The notes below the pieces were generated by a model that was not told where the DNA came from, did no database searches, and saw only the letters and a program-made list of their open reading frames with translations. This document shows, piece by piece, positions 1 to 12,665 of a stretch of 64,000 nt of DNA; the stretch's first letter is position 1; every line of letters starts with the position of its first letter. The stretch lies in the NCBI RefSeq assembly GCF_026210795.1, contig NC_089436.1:4030001-4094000 (forward strand), written 5' to 3'. This DNA is from Rhizophagus irregularis. Lineage: Eukaryota > Glomeromycota > Glomeromycetes > Glomerales > Glomeraceae. A program made the translations under genes and the position numbers.

Positions 1-1080
1 AATACTTCACCTGAAGTAATAAAGAATTATAGTGAATTAATATTTTTATTATTTTACAAAATATCTAATGTCGTAAACAAAGTAACGCATTTAAAAAATT
101 TGCATTATATATAATTTAAAAAATTGATGCAGACTTACGGTCATTTGTTTTTTTGCAAAAATATTCTTAAATTATAATAACATGACACCATTTATGGATG
201 AAATCATCCTTCATGTAAAGATTAACCTGAATCATTTGTGTAGAACAAATTCAGTATCTTAATTGATTCCTTTCTGCACGTGATTTATCACATGAATTTT
301 TATGGTCTTGTGACCGTATTGATAATTTTAATTTCGTTGTTTTAAATTATCACTAAATATTTTATTAGTGTTTAAATAAACAATGATAAATTATTATTAT
401 GACAATTTTTAATAGTTAAAATATAATTAATTTGGAATTGTTTAAATCATTAATAATTATTCCACTATCTATCAATCATTCAAAGTGTTTTTTTTCTTGA
501 TATTCTCACGTATGATATATATTAAAAAAATTGGATAAAAAAATTTATCATTATTGAATAAAAAGTTTATCATTTATATTAGAATAAAGTCTATTGTTAG
601 TTAAAAGGATATATTAATAGTTTTATGGTCAGAATAGTAAAAGTTATTTCAAGGCTGCGCGGTGAAAAATCATTGATAACTATGGGAATAGAGATATCGG
701 TCGAAGACCGGTATTAACTGAGTTGTAATTCGGTCATTAGAATACTGCGGTGACCAATAGGAATTAATGCTACTAATACCGATTTCAATATCGGATGTCT
801 CATAAAAATATCGGTCAGTAAAATTCAGTAAAATCCTTCCTAATCGATTGAATAAATTCGTATCGTGCATCACCTCTTAATTAGTATTTATAAGTCAATC
901 TTACAGTCTTACATGATGTAATTGATTGCAATGATGTCATAATGTTTGTTTAAATAATAAATATTCAATTTTTTTAAATAATAATAATAATAATGATAAT
1001 AAATTTTTTTAAATAAAAAAATTCCCAAGAAAAATATATTTTTTTTTTTAATTTGTCATTTCTTAATCGTTATAACTAAT
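1..1080. other. AT-rich non-coding stretch
   Basis: No convincing gene is visible. A 67-codon open frame on the minus strand (670-873) has no recognisable domain, and a short GC-richer patch at 640-790 contains small hairpins around the motif cggtcgaagaccg. Poly(A/T) runs precede the SET-domain relic that begins at 1081. Confidence 0.5.
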
Positions 1081-3282
1081 ATGAGATTCCAATTTTCAAA
1101 CACTTTAATATCATCAGTAGATATATTACAAAATGTTATTTTACGTTTAAGTACTGGTAATATTTCGCAAAAAAAAAGCAGGGAACGATTAATTGAAGAA
1201 CATCAGAAATTAGAGTAACTTGATGATAAAAATAAATGTGGTTTATAACTCTTGCAATCAACCCAATTTAAGTTTAAATCTTCAACATCGGATATCCATA
1301 GCAAATTTACAAATTGATTATAAATTCACCGAAAAATTTTTGTTATGTCGAGTGATAACCAAATTTATAAAACTAGACGCTCTTTTAGCTCTTGTGGAAG
1401 ATCCAGAGGGTAATGTGGAAAGACTTGCTTTGTACAATTGGACAAGTCTACCAAAAAACAAGGAAGATCAGATGGCTTGTCGATCTATTGATCAATCATT
1501 TTTACCAGTAGGCACCAAACTCGTTATCAAAAACCTATCATATGAAATTGCTGGCGATAAGAACACTATAATTAATTCAATTAATCCTGAAGATATTATT
1601 ATCATTGATCGTAATAATGACAAGTTATTTGGTGACTTAATATGGTCTTCCGATATATTGGATAAGAAAAAAATTAAATGAAAGACCGCTGATGAATTCC
1701 GCCGTCATGGGAATGATTATTTTGCTTCAAAGAATTACACGGCAGCTATTGATGAGTATTCAAATGGCATAAAATTGAAACCACAAAATGTCACATTGTT
1801 CGCTAATCGAGCAGAGGCATATCTGCAATTATTTCAATTTCATAATGCTCGAAATGATGCAGAAGTTGTTCTTAAATATGATCCTAGTCATTTATAAGCA
1901 GCTTATCGCAAAGGTAAAGCTCTTTGTGGTCTTAAACGTTATAAAGAAGCCATTATTACACTTCAAAATTTGTATCAAAGTACAAAATCCAATAAAGATG
2001 ATAGTATTTCTTCGATTAAGCAGAATTACTGAAACATGCGGAAATTTTAGATTCTGAAAATGAAAATGGGCAATATGATTATATAAGTATTATCGATGAG
2101 TGTTGTGAAAGAGCTAAAATTAGAAAAGATAGTAAAGGCAATGACGAATGGGTTTATGAAATAGGAGCAAGATTGGATCATGCTGATTTTTTATGTGAAG
2201 ATATTGAAATTCGTTTGGTAGAAGGAAAAGGAAGAGGATAGATTGCAAAACGAGATATTCCTGAAAATACTTTATTGATAGTCTCTAAGGCATTTAGTAT
2301 AGTATATAGCCATGAAGTCCTTGGGTACTCTATGAAGATTAATATTCAAAATGATCAGACCTTATCTTTATGTAGTGTGGAATTAATACACCGCATTACG
2401 CAGAAACTTCTGGAAGAACCTTATCATCGTCAAGAAGTGTACAAACTTTACAATAGCTTAAATTTAGATAAAACTAACATGAACCTGGCAAATGTTGATA
2501 TAATTGGAAATATTGTCGGTCTTAATTCTTTTGAATTGAATAACATTATAGTTGGAAATTCTAGTTTGAGTGGTGAAGGATTATGGATTTTGCCATCTTA
2601 TTTTAATCATTCATGTATTGATGAAAATGGTACACAATATATTCTTGGAGATTTAATGTTTATACGATCTCTTAGACCTATTTTACAAGGCGAGGAACTA
2701 CTTGTTAATTACAGAAGTGGTGAAAGCAACAATGAGATACGATTAATGCTTCTTAAATCAATGGGTATAGATTGTCAATGTCGACTTTGTAAGTTGGATA
2801 AATCTGAAACACCAGAGACGACACATAAAAGAGCACAATTACTTAATACTGTCGAAAAATTACTCAAACTTGTAACAAATGAACCTGAACCTGAACCTTC
2901 TCTTATTAAAAAATTAGAAAAGACGATTTTTGAATTACACAATCTTAGAAAAGAACATCCAGAACTTGAATTTGATACATTAGAACCAAATAGAATTATA
3001 TCACTTGCTTATCGTAAAAATGGAAACTTAAGAAAGGCACTTTCTATCCTAAAAGGGGTATACAATTCATATAAAAATGTTTATCTGAAAAACATTAATT
3101 GGATTGTCCTTGATATCGTATCATTATGCACTGATCTCAAGCAGATGGAAGAAGCAAGAAAATGGGTTGACATATTATTGAAGGGTTCGGTAGAACCTTT
3201 ATTAGGAAAATTTAAGGATGAAGATAAATGGAAAAAAGAAGCACTTTATTTGATGGAAAAAAAGAAACTGATCCGTTTATGA
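1081..3282 (+). pseudogene. TPR-SET (SMYD-like) protein, degenerate copy
   Basis: This is a decayed gene for a fungal TPR-plus-SET-domain protein, the SMYD-like group of predicted lysine methyltransferases. The order is an N-terminal part (an ATG at 1081, then a shift into the frame read from 1220) ending in the family-like block LVEDPEGNVERLALYNW; TPR helices from about 1682 (GNDYFASKNYTAAIDEY and AAYRKGKALCGLKRYKEAI); then the SET domain with the NHSC motif, GEELLVNY and a post-SET cysteine cluster (CQCRLC) around 2600-2800. It is broken by a frame change near 1218, TGA at 1679-1681, TAA at 1895-1897 inside a TPR, another frame change near 2000-2020 and TAG at 2239-2241 at the start of the SET domain. 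The gaps are not intron-like, because homology runs straight through each stop. The last 335 codons stay open, but a functional protein is unlikely. The family name comes from motif recognition. Confidence 0.82.
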
Positions 3283-5144
3283 ATTTGACTATTAAAAGGT
3301 TGTATAATATAATAAAGAAAAATAGTTTATAAGTAATAATTAACAACAAATAGTAAATTAGTAACAACAGTATATAAGCAGTAATCTAAATAAATAAATG
3401 CAATTTGAAATTTAGCAAGTATTATTAGTGCTTACTTAATTGCTTAAGTGGCTTTTCATATTTTTAAATAATCGTGACGTTTTATTATGAAAAATCACGA
3501 AATTAGATGATGAATTGACAATTTGGAGAATACTGTATATATTTTTCCTATTTAAGGCAATCAGGAAGGCTTGTATGATTAAAATAATAATATTTGGTAA
3601 GGTCAATGAATTTTTGGTATGATAATATGATTCTCTTGTAATAGACTTGCGAAAATTATGATTAATATTTTTCAATAATTTTTTACGCTTGTTTCACCTA
3701 CACTTTAAAACATTAATTTTTGCAAAATAATTTATGTAGCTGTTTATGTAAAATGTTATTAAGACTGGATCGTTTAATGTTAGCAGCTAGCCAATATTAA
3801 AATTTACACCAATAAAATATTTCTGGAAATGAATCAATAGCAATTTAACATGATGTCTTTATCAGTTACATGTTTTTTAATGAAAAATAAATTTATATAA
3901 TTTTTATTAAGGCTGGTATATTTAATTTTAATTATATGTGACAAGTGGCACGCGTCAGGACGTCAGGTGTTAATCTATATTTACTATCACTTGACGTTGA
4001 GTGACGATAAAAATATATCGATTTACAAATATTATTAAATTTGATATAAATTATCCTATATTTGACGATAAAAACATTTTAAGAGTTTAACACCAATGTT
4101 AATTAAAGAGAAAAAAGGAGTTTATTTCTTCAAGTGATATTTTAATTATTAATATAATATTATATTTAAATATTTTGTTGAATAAATCCTTAAATAATTG
4201 AATTGTATAGTATTATTATCTGATTCATAATCCTTATCAAATTTTTTTTCTTTAAGACCTTTTCGATCTATTTATATTATTCATTAACTTTATTGTTTTG
4301 TGATTTCTTTTTTCTAAATTATACCTTATTAAAAATAAATTGTTTATATTAAAGGAACAAATATATCATCGGTTTATATTACAAATGTTCATCCATTAAA
4401 CCATGTTGTGTTGGACTTTTTCATATAATTTCATGCAACTTATTAATTTGTTTATTTTATTTCATTTGTTTATTTTCCCTTACCTAATTTGTTATTTAAA
4501 ATGCAGGTCTTGTTATATGTTAAATTTTTTATGAATATTCTCAGAATAAGCGAATATTGAACTATTATAGAAGGGTGTGACGCATCGCAATAACTAATTT
4601 TAACCCAACCCACTATGTCATCAAACGTAACAAATGCAAATTCCCTATTTTAATTTCCAAAAAAAATGTTGTGATGTACAAACATATAGAATATAGCTAT
4701 ATAATTTTAACTTTATAAAATTTCTGAAAAGAATTCTGTGATCAATTTTCAAAAAATAATTTCACCAAACTTTCTAAAAGCAATTATTTGCTAAGTTAAG
4801 TAGTTAACGTAACACAAAATAACCTTTAAAGTTTATTTGATAGCTTTAAGACTTAGAAAAATGATTATCTAATATAAATGACACTACCGTATTAGGAAAG
4901 TTATATACTCACTTTTTTATTCACCAAGATAGAAACAAAATAAACAAAAAAAAAATAATGAAAGAAAGGAAAAAAGAAATAATATAATCGAATCATATGT
5001 TATATATACAATATTTCATATGGATATTTTATATTTAACAAATACTTTGGAAAAATTTTATTACCGGAAGTTATAAAAGTGAGTAAGATTAAAATAAAAC
5101 TAAACTGTAAATTAGAAAAAAACAATCGATATATAATAATTAAC
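3283..5144. other. AT-rich non-coding stretch; tail resembles the upstream region of the 35-kb paralogue
   Basis: No gene is recognised; the minus-strand frame at 3436-3675 lacks any domain. The last part (about 5030-5078, with the motif ttattaccg) resembles 35247-35290 upstream of the intact paralogue, so the duplication that produced both genes appears to have included promoter-side DNA. Confidence 0.5.
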
Positions 5145-6452
5145 ATGCAAAATGAAGACAGAGAATTAATTAGTTATGAAAGAAGATTAAAAAAAATTCA
5201 TAGTAAAATCGAACAACTGAATGAAAATTTATGCAATTTATCTGAACAACAAACTGATATCAAAAATTAAATTATTAAAAAAGAGAAAGAAATGGAGAAA
5301 ATCAATCGTATTAAGCAAATTAGTAAGAATATTACAATTGTGGGTAGTACATTATCGCTTACTAGTTCTACTATAAGTGGTGGCTTATCATTATCTGGTT
5401 ATTCTCAAGAAGGAGGTTTTTTGTCATTAGCTGGGTCTGCTACAAGCGGTTTTTTCGAATTAATTGGTTCAAAATTGCTTTTCTATTAAAGAAATGGATG
5501 CACAAAAGTCAAAAGTAGAATTGGAGACGAAAAGTTTTATAGAGACAGGAGGAGCTTTAGAGAAAGTTGGATAGAATTAGTTGATATTTATGAGGATTTA
5601 TATTTACTTAGCCATATTTCCAAGAATTTTCCTGTAGAAGTGGATGAAGCTCTTTCCAATTTTGTTGAAGTATTATCTAAAGTAAACCAAGTAAATTATG
5701 AGCAAAATGATGAAGAAAATGAGGAATTAACAATAAAGAAAGAGTCAAGTAATATAGTAATCGAGGATACTACTAGACCATATTTTATAGAACTAAATAG
5801 TATAAATATACAACTTTATACGACAATGTCAGGCTTTACACACCGTTCATTATGGGAGAATACATCAACTAAATCAGATACTGTGTTACAACCAGTTTCA
5901 CAATGTTCGGAAACTACATCATACGTAGCACCAGCTACTAAAGAAAACATCTTAAAAGATAAAGAATTATTAAAAAAATGGAAAGAAAATGGCAACAATA
6001 TTGCTGAAAAAATAAAAGAATTAGTAGAAAAAATAGATGCTTATCGTAAAAAGTTGGTATCATATTCGCTACAATTTCAAAATTCTCTTTTGAAACCGCA
6101 ACTTTATCAATATCCTTCTTCACAACCACAACCTAATCAATATCCTCCTTTTCAATCAAGCCAATCAAAACCTTATCAATATCTTTCTTCACAACCACAA
6201 CCTAATCAATATCCTCCTTTGCAATCAAGTCAATCAAGACCTTATCAATATCCTTCTTCAAAATCACAACCTACTAATCAATATCCTCCTTTGAAATCGT
6301 AACCTCCTTTAAAATCAAAACTTTATCAATATCCCACTTTGAAACCACAACCTCCTTTGCATTCAAAACCTTATCAATATCCTCCTTTGAAACCGCAACT
6401 TTATCAATATCCTCCTTTGCAATCTCAACCTTTGTATCAATATCCCTACTGA
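5145..6452 (+). pseudogene. Coiled-coil / hydrophobic-hairpin protein with QYPP tail, degenerate paralogue
   Basis: This is a decayed paralogue of the intact gene at 35369-36307; start ATGCAAAATGAAGAC and most later blocks match it. Conserved parts are the N-terminal charged helix, the Gly/Ser-rich hydrophobic hairpin (TIVGSTLSLTSSTISGGLSL to LAGSATSGFF), the helix ESWIELVDIYEDLYLL and the segment NGNNIAEKIKELVEKI. It is broken by TAA at 5268-5270, small deletions near 5465-5535 that shift the frame twice and remove several residues, and TAA at 6300-6302. After that stop the same frame continues through more tail repeats to a TGA at 6450-6452. The tail is longer than in the intact copy, with about eight QYPP or QYPS units rich in Pro, Gln and Tyr, suggesting repeat expansion before or after loss of function. 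Upstream DNA also resembles the paralogue. Confidence 0.8.
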
Positions 6453-7670
6453 ATCTGAAAGTCCTGAAATACAGCTGGCCGAAAAATCGAATTTAAGTCA
6501 AAATACAAAATCTTTATGAAACATTTTTTGTATAAGCAAAATTAATTTTTGCTTTATTTTTATTTTATAATAAAGATAAAATCGCTTGCAATTTAAGTAA
6601 TACTACTCTATAAATATTCTGTAACATAAACGAATAATAATTATATTATTATAAATTACATGTATTAATAAATGTATTCTTAATGCAAAGCCTCACCAAA
6701 TGATGAAACTGTCCGCATGCTGTTTTTTAAATGTTCAGTCTAATTCTGACTAAAAAAAAGTTAAGAACCCAAAAATACAAAAAGATGGGAAATGTAAAAA
6801 GAGTGAAAAATTAGCTGTAAACTTTTTATCGAAAATATATTATTAGTGATAATTTCGGCCGAATTTTTAGTTTCGGCCAGAATTATCGAATATAACATCA
6901 CGTGATCGAGAAATGCTACACATTCTATCACTAAATCGAAAATCTTAATCGAGATAGTAATAATAAATCAACCTAACATGATATAAAATGATATGGATCA
7001 CATAAACTTCTAAAAAAGGATATATTATAAAGATTTCATGAATCATGACTAATATTTACTTACAAAATGAATACACACATGTCAAAGTTATGCAACATTT
7101 TTATTATGAGGAATGTGCAAAACAGCATAAAAATTGGTATATAATATATGCAACAATTGTTAATATGTTGATCATAAAATAAATAAATTAGTCAAAACTA
7201 ATAATAATTATGAGAGATTTTCTTATGCTGACTTATTATGAACAATGTAAAATCAAAATTAGCTGGAATTATGCAATATTTAAGTAGAAATGATGTGTTA
7301 ATAATTTTATTTATTATGAGTAAACTTGTATCAGTCTATGTAACTAGTATAAATAAGGTAAAAATTATTGTACAAAATTACGCAAGTCATGACTCATGAC
7401 TTTATGAGTCATTACAATTTAACTTTTGTACATTTTGTACTCAACATCACATAAAATTTGTACAACAAAAAAATATATAAAAAGACCTTACTTAACTGTG
7501 CGTTTCCAAATCATTTATAGTTCCAAATCATTTATAGGATAACACAAACCAAATAATTATCATCAAGACCAAGATTTACTTACTTACGGATAATGGTTTT
7601 ACTTACTTACTTACACTAACTGAAAAATCTTAACAAAATCAACAGGAATTTATTTATCACATTTGGTACA
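6453..7670. other. AT-rich non-coding stretch
   Basis: No gene is seen. It contains a pair of divergent ggccgaa/ggccagaattat motifs (6855-6890), a self-complementary cluster (aagtcatgactcatgacttt, 7382-7401) and short ttac repeats (7570-7615) just before the 314-bp tandem array. Confidence 0.45.
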
Positions 7671-8572
7671 TTTGGTGAGTTATTGTGTTTAAATTAAAAC
7701 GTTTGGGCTTTAATTGCAATGAAGGCTTTTTTACGATTTAGTTCATGGGTCTGCTCACGTATGTATATGTCTAAGGTTTTCCAAATTTGCTTATGCTTAT
7801 TTGTCGGGATTCTTTGTGAGTCTAGATGAAATCTGGTATATGTGCCTGAGTAAGCGTGGATGAGCGTTCTGATATCAGCCTAGTAATTCAATAACTCATT
7901 TATCTGAGTGATCATAGGATAACCTTTCTCTTTATTTTAGATTATTATTCTCCTTATACAAGAAATTGAATTTAATTTATCATATTTGGTGAGTTGTTGT
8001 GTTTAAATTTAAAAGGTTTGGGCTTTAATTGCAATGAAGGCTTTTTTACGATTTAGTTCATGGGTCTGCTCACGTATGTATATGTCTAAGGTTTTCCAAA
8101 TTTGCTTATGCTTATTTGTCGGGATTCTTTGTGAGTCTAGATGAAATCTGGTATATGTGCCTGAGTAAGCGTGGATGAGCGTTCTGATATCAGCCTAGTA
8201 ATTCAATAACTCATTTATCTGAGTGATCATAGGATAACCTTTCTCTTTATTTTAGATTATTATTCTCCTTATACAAGAAATTGAATTTAATTTATCATAT
8301 TTGGTGAGTTGTTGTGTTTAAATTTAAAAGGTTTGGGCTTTAATTGCAATGAAGGCTTTTTTACGATTTAGTTCATGGGTCTGCTCACGTATGTATATGT
8401 CTAAGGTTTTCCAAATTTGCTTATGCTTATTTGTCGGGATTCTTTATGAGTCTAGATGAAATCTGGTATATGTGCCTGAGTAAGCGTGGATGAGCGTTCT
8501 GATATCAGCCTAGTAATTCAATAACTCATTTATCTGAGTGATCATAGGATAACCTTTCTCTTTATTTTTAGA
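7671..8572. repeat. Three tandem copies of a 314-315 bp unit
   Basis: The phrase tttggtgagt recurs at 7671, 7985 and 8300, giving periods of 314 and 315 bp. The copies are almost identical: differences include ttattg versus ttgttg near the start of copy 1 and tttgtgag versus tttatgag in copy 3. Copies 1 and 2 are complete and copy 3 stops near 8572. The unit has higher GC than its surroundings and contains no long open frame. Near-identity implies recent duplication or homogenisation. What it does is unknown. Confidence 0.92.
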
Positions 8573-9412
8573 TTAATATCATCAAGATTCAGGTTTATAT
8601 ATTTATCAATTCCATTGATATTCTTTTCTAATATTATCTTGAGATTTACTTTATAAATATTCATTTTATTTATTGCCATTTAATAAATGATTATTCTATT
8701 TTATCAAAAATTCCTATACGTTCTGTCTGTAATTAATAATTAATTTAATTATAATCCTTTAAAAAACAATATAATAACTAATCTTATTATTTCTTATATT
8801 ATATTTATTATTAATAAAGTCCTAAACGGAGCAATAAATTCTTCAAATTTTGATTATACAATAAAATTCTTCTCCCATATTAGTTTAGAATTTAATCTCA
8901 TCGTAATTTTAAACTGTTAATATAAATTCTTGACCACATTCAATTGGTAATGAATTAACCTATTAAATAAATAATTAATTATAAACAAATATACATATAC
9001 TTACAATTTTTCTAGTAATATTTAATATAATTCAGTTAGTATTGATTTAAAAAGTATTATTTGACAATTTACTTCATGCATCTTCTATGTATTTAATTGA
9101 ACCCAGTTTTTGATTATTTAAAATTTTATTCAGCTCTTTCTTATTAATAATCTTCTTCATTTAAATCCATATCAGCACAAATTTTCTGAATAGATAAATC
9201 ACAAAATAGCAAATATGATTAGATATTAATAAATATAAAATTACAACAGAAATCACTTTTTAATATCAACAGCTTTATTCTTTTTCTGGAATGCATTATA
9301 TAGAAAGATTCTTCTTTTTTCTCTTTGATATTTTATAATATTCTTTTTAAATATTAAACAAATAAATCTTATACGCAATTAAAATGGTTTAAATAAAGTA
9401 AATTATCTTGCT
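8573..9412. other. AT-rich non-coding stretch
   Basis: No gene, repeat or RNA gene is recognised. Confidence 0.4.
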
Positions 9413-9760
9413 TTTGCAAATTCAGGTTCTATATTAAGTTGTTTTGATAGATTAATTTCTGCTTCATGTTTTAACCTCATTTCTTCAATTAATGCCAAAA
9501 TTTCTTCAGTTAATCCTAAAAATAAATTAGATAAATTATTATAATAATTGTCAAAATAAACTTCAATAAAAATTTATGTACCTGAGTTTTTGATATATTA
9601 TTAGTATCATTAGTTCCAGCTTCACTTTCAATCCTATAAAAAAAATTTACATAAAGCACTTCTAAATCTTTATCAAACACGATAAACACGATCTTGTTTT
9701 TGATCTGTACGACCAGACTTCCCATATAAAATGAATCCTTGTGTAATGGGTTTTAAATAA
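9413..9760 (-). pseudogene. Unidentified gene remnant
   Basis: Two protein-like segments with exon-like edges lie on the minus strand. The first, about 9582-9760, can be read as the end of an unknown protein (GFILYGKSGRTDQKQDR in one frame, ESEAGTNDTNNISKTQ in another). The second, 9413-9515, follows an acceptor-like TTTTTAG and encodes a charged helix (LTEEILALIEEMRLKHEAEI) ending in TAA. A 66-nt GT-AG interval (9516-9581) separates them, but the phases do not join without a stop, so this looks like a decayed 3' end and not a working gene. The family is not recognised. It could also be a chance pair of open frames. Confidence 0.22.
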
Positions 9761-12312
9761 ATATATTAATCTTGTGGATAGAAAATTTTTCTTGTATAAT
9801 TGTAGAAATGATTATTTTCTTTTATTCCCAGCTAAACCTTTTTCACAATTTTTATTTGAAATTTAATTGGCTTTGAACAGGCAGTTGGTATATATATTAA
9901 TTATTCATAATAATAATAATTACATTACCTCACTCTTTGAATACAGCTTTGATTCTTTAGAATATGGCAACTGGCAACTTGAAATAGGTGTAATAATTAA
10001 CACCATTTTTTAATATCTTAATCCTCGTGAGCAATATATTGATCTCTTTCTATAATGGGTACTTTGTGCATTTTAAACTATATTAATATCTTGAAATATG
10101 GTGGTATGGAATTTTTTAGATCCTAGTGAGTGGTATTTTTATATGGGAAATATTTGTACATTGAGACGATATTCATAGGACTTTACTCTTTTTAGGTAAA
10201 ATTTTGATTCTTTGGAATATTGACTCAGAGTTTGAAATCGATTAAGACGGTTAATCGAATAAGATATCTCAAAAATCGGTTAATCGATTAAAATTATCAA
10301 ACCATAATTCTGGTCAAATTATCTAATGCGGCCCAGAGCTATGAATTTTTGGTCACATGTTCTCCGAACTTGGACGAATTTGTATTAATTTTTTAATGAT
10401 AATAATAATAAATAAGACTTTCCTATAACTAAATGTATGATCAAGAACAATTTGGTGCAATCTGCGGTCAAAGAAAAAAAAATTTCAATATTTTTTAATA
10501 TTAATCGATTATTAATCGGTTAAGGTTTTTTTGGTCGGTTCCAACCTCTATATTGACTGGTAGAATGATAGGAATTTTGATTTCTTTTTTTTCTTTTTTT
10601 TTAGATTCTAGTGGGCAGTACTTTTCTAGAGAGTATTTTTTTGGAATATTTGAAACAATAATATTAATAGGTGAAATTTTGATTTATTGAAAACTGACAG
10701 GTATAATGGTGAGAATAATATTTAGTATATATTTTTTCATTTTTTTTTTTAGATTCTAGCAAACGTTACTTTCCTAAAGGAATAGCAATACTTCTAATGT
10801 TAATAATTCATGTTGGAACAAAATTAAACCTGAGTCAGCCGCCAATTCTGAAAAGACTTCAGGATTACCTTCATTCATAATAAATATTGCGAAATTTAAT
10901 AATGTTTGAACACTTAAAGATAAAGGGATAGAACAAATGAAAGTTTGATAGCTAAAGAAAAACGGTTAAATGATAAAGAAAAAGGTTGAGTGATAAATAA
11001 AGGTAAATAAAAAAAGCATAGGAAAGTTTGAGAAGGATGATCAATTTTTTTGTGTATCTCACAATCTCACATGTAATTTCACATGATATATGTGATAAAT
11101 CACATATGCAACAAATGACATTTATTTCTTATAGTCACACTTAATTTACAATTTATTAAATTAAAAAAAATGCAAAATGCAACGATTTTTATTACATGAT
11201 ATTTATAATTTATAAATGTTTAAATAATTTCTTAATTCATTTAAATTATATGTGTATATTTAAAATTATTTATTTTCTTTTATAAAACTACATAGTGTTT
11301 AAAATTGATTTTACATCACTTATACGAATTTCATTTATAATTTTTATACTTAAAAATTGGATATCAAGCTATTTTTTACATTAAACCTTATTATACTTTG
11401 AATTTACAATATAAAACAAAACTATTAACTAAAGACTTTAGTAGCCCTGAAACCCCTTTCTTGACTATGAAAACCTGATCAGCTTCTAAACCTTTTCCTG
11501 AATATGAACAGGACCCTGAGCAATACTGAAATTGGTAACAAGAAATAAACGCGTAGAATAGGCCAGAATAACTATGAAAATCTTTCCTTTTTTAGATAAA
11601 TTTCGATAATGTTGGTCAGAATTTTATTACTTATTTTAGTAGCTGACTGACATTATTATAATTCCGGCCCTGAAAAAAATGCGTAGAGCTAATAGTAAAT
11701 TTTTGCTAATTTCTTATGACCTATTTATATATTGCTCATCAAAAAAAAAAATTTTTTTTAGTGAAAAAATTAAGTATTTTTCTCAAAAATTGATTGTTTG
11801 AAAAACAACTTTTTTGACCTTAGACAAATCTCCTCTTTTTGTAAATTACATATAGAATAACTGTTTAATATGTATAGTTGATTATTTAATTTAATATTAA
11901 TCTTATAAAATTTAAAAAAATCTGACTAGTGAAAATCTCCAATGGTGATATCACCACTGGTGACATTTTGACATTTATACCTTTAATGTATGAAATGTAA
12001 TTTCTAAAAAAAGTTGTACTTTATTAGCATGAACACAAATAATGGAACGTGTGAAGACAAGAATCACTACTAGTACAACTACTATACGTCTGTATCAACA
12101 ATTCAAAATTGTACAATTTATTGTATTGTACACATAATGATAGTCACGATTGCACTTTAGAGTAGTCTCAAGTTTAAGAAAGGCTCAAGCAAAGCGATAA
12201 AAGAATAATATAATTTTCTATCACTTAAAAATATAAAAATTTAAAAGTCATTACAAAAATATTTTTATTACATTTACCTTAGACAACTGGCTAAAATAAT
12301 GTATTAAATGGC
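9761..12312. other. Non-coding stretch with degenerate repeats
   Basis: No gene is seen. Between about 9930 and 10830 diverged phrases such as gattctttRgaatat and ttttagattctagtgRgc recur several times, suggesting an old tandem duplication. One such repeat is interrupted by the hAT-like MITE at 10226-10550. The rest (10830-12312) is AT-rich and featureless up to the LINE target-site duplication. Confidence 0.45.
10226..10550. mobile_element. hAT-like MITE, 325 bp, with 8-bp target-site duplication
   Basis: The sequence tattgact occurs on both sides (10218-10225 and 10551-10558), an 8-bp duplication as made by hAT transposases. The left end reads CAGAGTTTGAAATCGATTAA. The right end, read on the other strand, gives AGAGGTTGGAACCGACC after a changed terminal base, so the termini are imperfect inverted repeats with the CAGAG start usual for hAT. 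Internally ttaatcgatta-type motifs recur in both orientations. It has no coding capacity and must have been moved by a transposase encoded elsewhere. Confidence 0.75.
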
Positions 12313-12329
12313 ATGGTTGTGACAATCAT
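12313..12329. repeat. 17-bp target-site duplication of LINE-A, 3' side
   Basis: ATGGTTGTGACAATCAT lies directly beside the poly(A) tail of LINE-A (seen as poly(T) on this strand). The same 17 bases occur at 28426-28442 beside the 5' end. Confidence 0.93.
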
Positions 12330-12665
12330 TTTTTTTTTTTTTTTAACGAAGTCAAATTTATTTAGAAATAAGAAAAATTACAAAAAAGGAAAAGATCTAC
12401 ATTATATAACATTTAGTAAAGAACACGATCGAACTAGTACTATAATATTATTAGGGACTTAAGATTTTATGTTCAAAAGAACTATCTACCATCCTGCTCA
12501 CCCAAATAGGTTCACTAAACTATCCGCATAACTACTACTATTCGTATGGACTTCGGTAATGTTATATAAAAACTCACCACAACTCCTTTAATTACTACTA
12601 CAACATCAAAAGATAATAAAAATAATACTACGAAACACTACCGTAATCAACAATATTATAGTAAT
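12330..12665 (-). other. LINE-A 3' untranslated region and poly(A) tail
   Basis: A 320-base tail follows the ORF2 stop codon, with an AATAAA-type hexamer (minus strand, near 12358) shortly before the A run. The tail is 15-16 bases and pure, which argues for a fairly recent insertion. Confidence 0.8.

Noticed and set aside
3436-3675. 79-codon minus-strand frame
   Set aside because: Low-complexity Asn/Ile/Ser composition, no homology recognised, no splice or promoter context.
7671-8572. LTRs of an LTR retrotransposon
   Set aside because: The three copies are directly adjacent, with no internal coding region, primer-binding site or polypurine tract between them.
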